12,245 nt of DNA from positions 1-12,245 of the forward strand of contig JBDNDK010000059.1 in the NCBI GenBank assembly GCA_046719185.1, written 5' to 3'. The notes under the pieces were generated by a model, which saw nothing but the letters and a program-made list of their open reading frames with translations, was not told the DNA's origin and ran no database searches. The DNA is from JBDNDK01 sp046719185. Its GTDB lineage: Bacteria; Armatimonadota; UBA5829. The position numbers were made by a program, and so were the translations under genes. Positions 7,709 to 12,245 of the stretch are shown here, in pieces (position 1 is the first letter of the stretch; every line of letters starts with the position of its first letter).

Positions 7709-8711
7709 CATCTGTGAAAAAATTGATATATCCGTTATTGTTCCTACTAGAAATGAAATCGAATTTATCAATAAAAACTTGGATAGTTTGTTTGCAAACA
7801 AATGCTCAGAATTCAATTTTGAAATTATAGTTGTTGATGGGATGAGCGATGATGGTACAAGAGAAGTTGTAATAGACTACATTAAAAAAGGTGAGAATAT
7901 AAAGCTTTTAGATAATCCCAAATTAACAACTCCATCTGCACTAAATATTGGAATAAATAATGCATCTGGCGATATAATTATTATTGCTGGTGCACATTCT
8001 GAATATTCAGAAGATTACATTTATCAATGTATAACTGCGTTAGAATCAACTAAAGCTGACAACGTTGGAGGTCCTTGGATTGCTGAAGGGAATACATATA
8101 TTCAAAAAGCTATTGCTTTAGTACATTCTTCACCATTTGCCGTTGGTGGTGCGAAATCACACAATACAAACTATGAGGGATATGTAGATACGGTAACATA
8201 TGGATGCTACAAAAAGGAAATAATAAAAAAAATAGGTATGTTTGATGAAGAACTTTTGAAATGTGAAGATGATGAACTGAATTATCGTTTAATAAGATCC
8301 GGTGGCAAAATATGGCAGACTCCCAAAATAAAACTGAAATACTATCCAAGAGCATCAATTAAAAGTCTTTTCAAACAATATTTTAGCTATGGATTTTGGA
8401 AAGTGAAATTTTTCAAAAAACATAAAAAACATGCATCAATAAGACATTTCATCCCAGGATTATATTTTTTTTTGTTGATTGTTAGTATGATAGGAATGTT
8501 ATTAAATGATAGTCTTAAAATTATTTTCATTTTATTAATTGGTGCATATATATTTTTAATAACTCTTGCAACCATTCATCTAACAAGAAAATCTAAGTTA
8601 ATTTATATGCCAATATACCCAATAATTTTCTCTTGTTTTCATGCTGGTTATGGAATAGGCTATATTTATGGTGTTTTAAGGCATTTAATTTTAGATTGTA
8701 AAAGAAAATAA
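7701..8711 (+). CDS. GT2-family glycosyltransferase, ExoA-like, with C-terminal membrane helices
   Basis: This inverting GT-A glycosyltransferase resembles the succinoglycan ExoA group. From the TTG at 7701 it has 336 residues: ISVIVPTRNE (10-19) opens the Rossmann-like domain, VDGMSDDGT (45-53) holds the nucleotide-binding aspartate, CEDDELNYRL (188-197) supplies the acidic catalytic-base motif, and QYFSYGFWK (226-234) corresponds to the ExoA acceptor-side motif. Three hydrophobic segments follow (about 254-268, 272-290, 304-325). The metal-binding DXD position, usually DAH in this group, reads AGAH (96-99), so the aspartate is absent. The frame is open back to ATG 7662, but that would overlap the upstream gene by 47 bases and lacks a ribosome site. 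TTG 7701 follows AGAGG (7686-7690), overlaps by only 8 bases and gives a normal-length N-terminus. Start choice is uncertain; the family is not. Confidence 0.88.
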   Translation: MSNICEKIDISVIVPTRNEIEFINKNLDSLFANKCSEFNFEIIVVDGMSDDGTREVVIDYIKKGENIKLLDNPKLTTPSALNIGINNASGDIIIIAGAHSEYSEDYIYQCITALESTKADNVGGPWIAEGNTYIQKAIALVHSSPFAVGGAKSHNTNYEGYVDTVTYGCYKKEIIKKIGMFDEELLKCEDDELNYRLIRSGGKIWQTPKIKLKYYPRASIKSLFKQYFSYGFWKVKFFKKHKKHASIRHFIPGLYFFLLIVSMIGMLLNDSLKIIFILLIGAYIFLITLATIHLTRKSKLIYMPIYPIIFSCFHAGYGIGYIYGVLRHLILDCKRK

Positions 8712-8720
8712 ATAATATGT

Positions 8721-8727
8721 AGAGGGA
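8721..8727 (+). promoter_or_regulatory. Ribosome binding site for the methyltransferase
   Basis: AGAGGGA, five bases before the TTG at 8733, is one of the strongest Shine-Dalgarno matches in the operon and decides that this TTG, not a later ATG, is the start. Confidence 0.7.
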
Positions 8728-8732
8728 TAGGA

Positions 8733-9422
8733 TTGAGTGAATCAGAACTGATAAAAGAACGTTATTCAAGAAGACAAAAAAACGAGGAATTTAAAAAGTA
8801 TAGTATATTTAATATTGAAGTTTTGAATACAGTTCATGAAAAAGAACGAGCAATCATAGACATTATCAAATCGGAGAAAATAGTCCCTGTTGAGGATAAA
8901 ACACTGCTTGAGATTGGTTGTGGGAATGGTATAAATCTTCTGAATATGATAAGACTAGGATTCAAACCGGAAAATTTAAAAGGGAATGAACTTTTATCAG
9001 ACAGAGCATTCGCTGCAAAAAATATACTTCCAAATAATGTGGAAGTTATCGAAGGTGATGCTTTAGAACTGAATTTTGCTGATGAATCATTTGATATTGT
9101 ATATCAGTCTGTAGTTTTCACATCAATTTTAGATGATGATTTTCAAGATAAGTTAGCAGAAAAAATGTGGAGTTGGGTGAAACCAGGTGGTGGAGTGCTA
9201 TGGTACGATTTTATATATGATAATCCATCAAATCCTGATGTAAGAGGTATCCCAATGAAAAGAATTAAAAATTTATTTCCTAATGGTAGAATTGTTTGCA
9301 AAAAAATCACATTAGCACCGCCAATAAGCAGAAGGCTAACAAAGTTACATCCATCACTTTATTCATTTTTTAATATGTTTCCATTTCTTAGAACTCATGT
9401 ATTATGCTGGATAGGTAAATAA
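8733..9422 (+). CDS. Class I SAM-dependent methyltransferase
   Basis: This 229-residue enzyme has a Rossmann-fold SAM-binding core. Motif I is LLEIGCGNG (58-66), the acidic ribose-binding position falls near NELLS (85-89), motif II/III is represented by GDALELNF (108-115) and SFDIVYQS (119-126), and the post-core motif is WVKPGGG (148-154). A charged helix precedes the core and a basic C-terminal tail follows. No signal peptide or membrane helix is evident. It lies between glycosyltransferase and amino-sugar genes, so the likely substrate is a sugar of the repeat unit or its precursor; a role in capping the chain end is possible but unproved. The start is TTG at 8733 with a strong AGAGGGA site. 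It begins 21 bases after the GT2 gene and ends two bases before the aminotransferase. The fold is certain, the substrate is inference. Confidence 0.85.
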   Translation: MSESELIKERYSRRQKNEEFKKYSIFNIEVLNTVHEKERAIIDIIKSEKIVPVEDKTLLEIGCGNGINLLNMIRLGFKPENLKGNELLSDRAFAAKNILPNNVEVIEGDALELNFADESFDIVYQSVVFTSILDDDFQDKLAEKMWSWVKPGGGVLWYDFIYDNPSNPDVRGIPMKRIKNLFPNGRIVCKKITLAPPISRRLTKLHPSLYSFFNMFPFLRTHVLCWIGK

Positions 9423-9424
9423 TA

Positions 9425-10591
9425 ATGACATCTACTCAAACAAAGAAATTTCTTCCATTTGCACTTCCTGATATAAATGATGATGAAATAAATGAAGTTG
9501 TTGATTCATTAAAATCTGGTTGGCTCACTACTGGTCCTAAAACAAAAAGATTTGAATCTGATTTTACAGAGTTTTTAGGTGGTGGTGTTTTTTCATTAGC
9601 AGTTAATTCAGCAACATCAGGATTGCATTTAGCATTAGAAGCAGTTGGAGTTGGTGAGGGTGATGAGGTTATAACAACTACATATACATTTACAGCTACT
9701 GCAGAAGTTGTAAGATACCTTGGTGCCGATCCTATATTTGTTGATATTGACAGAGGATCGATGCAAATATCTGCTGAAAAAATTGAAGAAGCTATTTCAC
9801 CTAAAACAAAAGCAATAATTGTTGTTCATTTTGCTGGATATGCATGTGATATGGCTAAAGTTTTAAGCATAGCAAAAAAACACAATTTAAGAGTAATTGA
9901 AGATGCAGCACATGCACTTCCAACTACTTATAATGGTAAATTAATAGGCACTCTTGATAGTGATGCTACTGTGTTTAGTTTTTATGCTACCAAAACAATT
10001 GCCACTGGTGAAGGTGGAATGCTAATTACAAAAAATTCAGAAATTGCAAAAAGATGTGCTGTTATGAGACTGCATGGAATTGATAGAGATGCATTTGATA
10101 GATATAGCACTGATAAGCCATCTTGGTATTATGAAATCATAGCACCTGGTTTTAAGTATAACATGACTGATATTGTTGCATCTCTTGGAATTCATCAGTT
10201 AAAAAAAGCATATAATTTTCAAGAGAAGAGACAAAAAATTGCAGAATACTATTCAAGAGAATTTGTGGATCTTCCGTTAAGTCTTCCAATATTTCCAAAA
10301 AATGATGATATGCATGCTTGGCATTTGTATGTGATTAGATTAAATGATGACTGTAAAATAGAGAGAAATGATTTTATAAATACATTGTCTAAAAAAGGTA
10401 TTGGAACAAGTGTGCATTTTATACCACTTCACATTCATCCATATTGGAGAGATAGATATAATCTAAAACCTGAAGATTTTCCTATAGCTTTTGATTCTTA
10501 CAAAAGAGCTGTTAGTTTGCCTATATATACAAAAATGACAGAATCTGATATTCAATTAGTAGTTGATTCTATAAAGGAAATTTTGAGTTGA
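9425..10591 (+). CDS. DegT/DnrJ/EryC1/StrS-family PLP-dependent sugar aminotransferase
   Basis: This 388-residue aminotransferase transfers an amino group, normally from glutamate, to a nucleotide-linked keto-sugar. Typical features in order are the opening LPFALPDINDDEINEV (10-25), SGWLTTGP (31-38), the phosphate-binding NSATSGLH (61-68), VIEDAAHA (157-164) with Asp160 contacting the PLP ring nitrogen, the Schiff-base lysine Lys190 in FSFYATKTIATGEGGM (184-199) and the C-terminal GIGTSVHFIPLHIHPYW. Length and motifs are complete, so it should be active. It belongs to the branch containing WecE, ArnB, PseC and PglE; which C-4 or C-3 keto-sugar it uses cannot be told. No sugar 4,6-dehydratase or N-acetyltransferase is in the window. 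The ATG at 9425 lies two bases after the methyltransferase stop, and its stop overlaps the next start (TTGA). Confidence 0.93.
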   Translation: MTSTQTKKFLPFALPDINDDEINEVVDSLKSGWLTTGPKTKRFESDFTEFLGGGVFSLAVNSATSGLHLALEAVGVGEGDEVITTTYTFTATAEVVRYLGADPIFVDIDRGSMQISAEKIEEAISPKTKAIIVVHFAGYACDMAKVLSIAKKHNLRVIEDAAHALPTTYNGKLIGTLDSDATVFSFYATKTIATGEGGMLITKNSEIAKRCAVMRLHGIDRDAFDRYSTDKPSWYYEIIAPGFKYNMTDIVASLGIHQLKKAYNFQEKRQKIAEYYSREFVDLPLSLPIFPKNDDMHAWHLYVIRLNDDCKIERNDFINTLSKKGIGTSVHFIPLHIHPYWRDRYNLKPEDFPIAFDSYKRAVSLPIYTKMTESDIQLVVDSIKEILS

Positions 10592-11184
10592 CATTAGCTA
10601 AGAGATTATTTGATTTGTTTTGGTCAATACTGGGATTGATAATTATATTCCCACTATTAATTATAGTTTCAATTCTTATAAAAATTGATGACAAGGGTCC
10701 TATTTTTTTTAGACAAGAAAGAGTAGGCTATAAAGGCAAGCCTTTTAAAATGTGGAAGTTCAGAACAATGGTTGTAAATGCTGAAAAAAAAGGATTGCAG
10801 CTAACTATAGGAAAAGATCCTAGAATTACAAGAGTTGGAAATTTACTTAGAAAAAGCAAAATAGATGAGCTTCCTCAGCTTTTTAATGTTATTGCTGGTG
10901 AAATGAGTTTGGTTGGTCCTAGACCAGAAGTTCCATATTATGTGGCTATGTATGATGATAATCAAAGAAAAGTTCTTGATATTATGCCCGGTATCACTGA
11001 CCCAAGTTCCATAGAATACAGAGATGAGAGTGAATTACTTTCAAAATCAGATGATTCTGAGAGAACATATATAGAAGAAATTATGCCTGAAAAGATAAGA
11101 CTCAACTTGGAATATGCTCAAAAAGCAAATGTGTTTCGGGATTTTGTTGTTATAGTCAAAACTCTTTTGAAAATACTTAAATAG
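10588..11184 (+). CDS. Initiating phosphoglycosyl transferase, PglC/WcaJ family
   Basis: This 198-residue monotopic membrane enzyme of the bacterial sugar transferase family transfers a sugar phosphate from a UDP-sugar to undecaprenyl phosphate, the first step of repeat-unit assembly. It is the short form, containing only the catalytic unit: one N-terminal hydrophobic helix (about 11-31, with Pro22 where the re-entrant kink lies), the GPIFFRQERVGYKGKPFKMW block (37-56), FRTM (58-61), the catalytic Asp-Glu pair in KIDELPQL (91-98), GPRPE (110-114) and PGITDPSS (134-141). The small size and the preceding aminotransferase recall PglC of the bacillosamine pathway, so an amino-sugar substrate is plausible. 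The start is TTG at 10588 with AAGGA (10574-10578) nine bases upstream, overlapping the previous stop by four bases. Family certain; sugar substrate inferred. Confidence 0.93.
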   Translation: MTLAKRLFDLFWSILGLIIIFPLLIIVSILIKIDDKGPIFFRQERVGYKGKPFKMWKFRTMVVNAEKKGLQLTIGKDPRITRVGNLLRKSKIDELPQLFNVIAGEMSLVGPRPEVPYYVAMYDDNQRKVLDIMPGITDPSSIEYRDESELLSKSDDSERTYIEEIMPEKIRLNLEYAQKANVFRDFVVIVKTLLKILK

Positions 11185-11231
11185 ACCTGAAATCATATTT
11201 CAAAAACATATATTTCACAATCAAAAAATTT

Positions 11232-11237
11232 AGGTGA
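11232..11237 (+). promoter_or_regulatory. Ribosome binding site deciding the beta-helix gene start
   Basis: AGGTGA lies four bases before the ATG at 11242. It favours that ATG over the adjacent in-frame GTG at 11239. Confidence 0.55.
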
Positions 11238-11241
11238 TGTG

Positions 11242-12245
11242 ATGTTAAAAGTTTTACTATTGATTTTTTCTATACTATTTATAACCCAAAGTGCTGTAGC
11301 AAGGCAGATTATTGTTGACAATAACCATCCAAATGCATTAGATTCAAACGAAGCAACCTATGAATCTCCACTAAAAACTATAAATGCGGCTATAAAGATT
11401 GTAAAACCGGGTGATGAGATAATTGTGAAATCGGGTGTATGTAGGAAACTTTAAATCCAAATATAAACGGTACTCCAGATGCTCAAATCAAGCTGCGTAC
11501 AGAAAAGATGAAAAAGTAATAATTAAAGGCTCAGATGTAGTAACAGGATGGGAGAAGCATGAGGGTGAAATATATAAAAGGAAAGATTGGCAAGTTAACA
11601 GTCAGCAAGTTTTTGTAGATGGTTTTCTTCTAAAGCAAGTTGTACCAGTTACAAATCCTAGTTTTATAGCGGAATCTGATGGTGGCAAAAATTATACAAC
11701 TGCTTTTGCTCTTCAAGGTAATGGATTGGAGGATATCACTGTAGATGGTAGTTTTTATTATGATTCAGATGAAAAGGTTCTATATATTCATTTGCCATAT
11801 GCTACTGGACATCATCCTAATTGGTACACAATTGAAGCATCTACAAGACACATACTTTTTGCACCCGGATCAAAAGAAAACAATCACGGAATTAAATGGT
11901 GGCAAATTCTGGGATTACTTGGGAGCATTCAAATAATTCAGTGAATATATGGTGGCCAGCAATATTTATACAAGGTCAAAATATAACATTTGAAAATAAT
12001 ATTGTCAGGTTTTGTGACTTTGGTGGAGTTGGATGCCATGGTGAGAATAACATAATTAGAAATAATACAATTAAATGGTGTGGAAATAATGGTATTGGAA
12101 GTATGGGCTCAGGACATTTAATTGAGAATAATATTATAAGATACAATAACTACAGAAAATTTAATCATGAATGGAATGCTGGTGGAATTAAAGCAACTGC
12201 TTGCAAAGACACAATTTTTAGAAATAATTATGTCTTTGCAAGCAA
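11242..12245 (+). pseudogene. Secreted right-handed beta-helix protein, broken by three one-base deletions (cut by window edge)
   Basis: The reading is one protein split over three frames. It starts with a Sec signal peptide (MLKVLLLIFSILFITQSAVA, cleavage predicted after the Ala-Val-Ala), then a repeat-helix entry (PLKTINAAIKIVKPGDEIIV), a segment with QQVFVDG, and Asn-rich beta-helix rungs such as NITFENN, NIIRNNTI, HLIENNII and TIFRNNYV. Continuity needs one extra base at about 11444-11448 (AGGAAAC; otherwise stop at 11452), at about 11503-11506 (GAAAAG; otherwise stop at 11517) and at about 11894-11896 (TTAAATGG; otherwise stop at 11942). After all three the frame is again the starting one and stays open to 12245. 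About 335 residues are visible. Such proteins are extracytoplasmic polysaccharide lyases, hydrolases or epimerases; the QVFVDG element is seen in large beta-helix carbohydrate-active enzymes. Placement last in the operon suggests action on the exported polymer. It may be a true pseudogene or suffer from assembly errors. Confidence 0.8.

Noticed and set aside
11188..11202. Inverted repeat TGAAAT-CAT-ATTTCA after the phosphoglycosyl transferase stop
   Set aside because: The six-pair AT-rich stem with a three-base loop is not followed by a T run, so it is not supported as a terminator, and there is too little else to call it an operator.
11167..11241. Possible separate promoter for the beta-helix gene (TTGAAA at 11167)
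   Set aside because: No acceptable -10 box lies 16-18 bases downstream of it, and the 57-base gap is compatible with read-through from the operon.
11745..11936. Open frame of 63 codons on the plus strand
   Set aside because: It is a frame shadow inside the beta-helix gene. The beta-helix signal lies in the other two frames on either side of the third deletion.
11435..11944. A programmed frameshift to explain the split beta-helix gene
   Set aside because: Three separate shifts in one gene would be needed, and no slippery heptamer with a downstream structure is evident; mutation or assembly error is simpler.

Overview
The window is AT-rich (roughly 30% G+C by eye) and codon use leans on AGA for arginine and ATA for isoleucine. 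Together with good sigma70-type promoter boxes, AAGGA-like ribosome binding sites and a Wzx/Wzy-type surface-polysaccharide operon, this suggests a low-GC bacterium. It is probably diderm, because the chain-length protein is of the Wzz/GumC kind. The genus cannot be fixed from the sequence; Campylobacterota or an AT-rich proteobacterium would fit, but this is a guess.

Layout. Positions 1-1287 (minus strand) hold the first 429 residues of a GH38 alpha-mannosidase whose C-terminal part lies beyond the window. Positions 1288-1512 are a divergent intergenic region. It carries a near-consensus promoter pointing right (TTGACA, 17 bp, TATACT) and, directly beside its -35 box, a 28-bp imperfect palindrome that may be an operator shared by both directions. 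From 1513 to 11184 nine genes run on the plus strand with overlaps or gaps of at most 21 bases. In order they encode: a Wzz/GumC-like chain-length regulator, an unrecognised (alpha/alpha)-barrel-like protein, a Wzx flippase, a Wzy-like polymerase, a GT4 glycosyltransferase, an ExoA-like GT2 glycosyltransferase, a SAM methyltransferase, a DegT/DnrJ/EryC1 sugar aminotransferase, and a PglC/WcaJ-type phosphoglycosyl transferase. After a 57-base gap comes a secreted right-handed beta-helix protein, disrupted by three separate one-base deletions and cut by the end of the window.

How the genes fit together (inference from families). The aminotransferase helps make a nucleotide-activated amino sugar. 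The phosphoglycosyl transferase loads the first sugar phosphate on undecaprenyl phosphate. The GT4 and GT2 enzymes extend the repeat unit and the methyltransferase may decorate it. Wzx flips it, Wzy polymerises it and the Wzz-like protein sets chain length. No outer-membrane exporter (Wza), no tyrosine kinase and no sugar dehydratase or acetyltransferase partner lies inside the window, so the locus must continue or depend on genes elsewhere.

Main oddities: the broken beta-helix gene, the unassigned helical-barrel protein placed between wzz and wzx, loss of the expected DXD aspartate in the GT2 enzyme, four TTG start codons in one operon, and the promoter-adjacent palindrome. I found no CRISPR array, tRNA, rRNA or insertion sequence, and no clearly new defence or mobile system.
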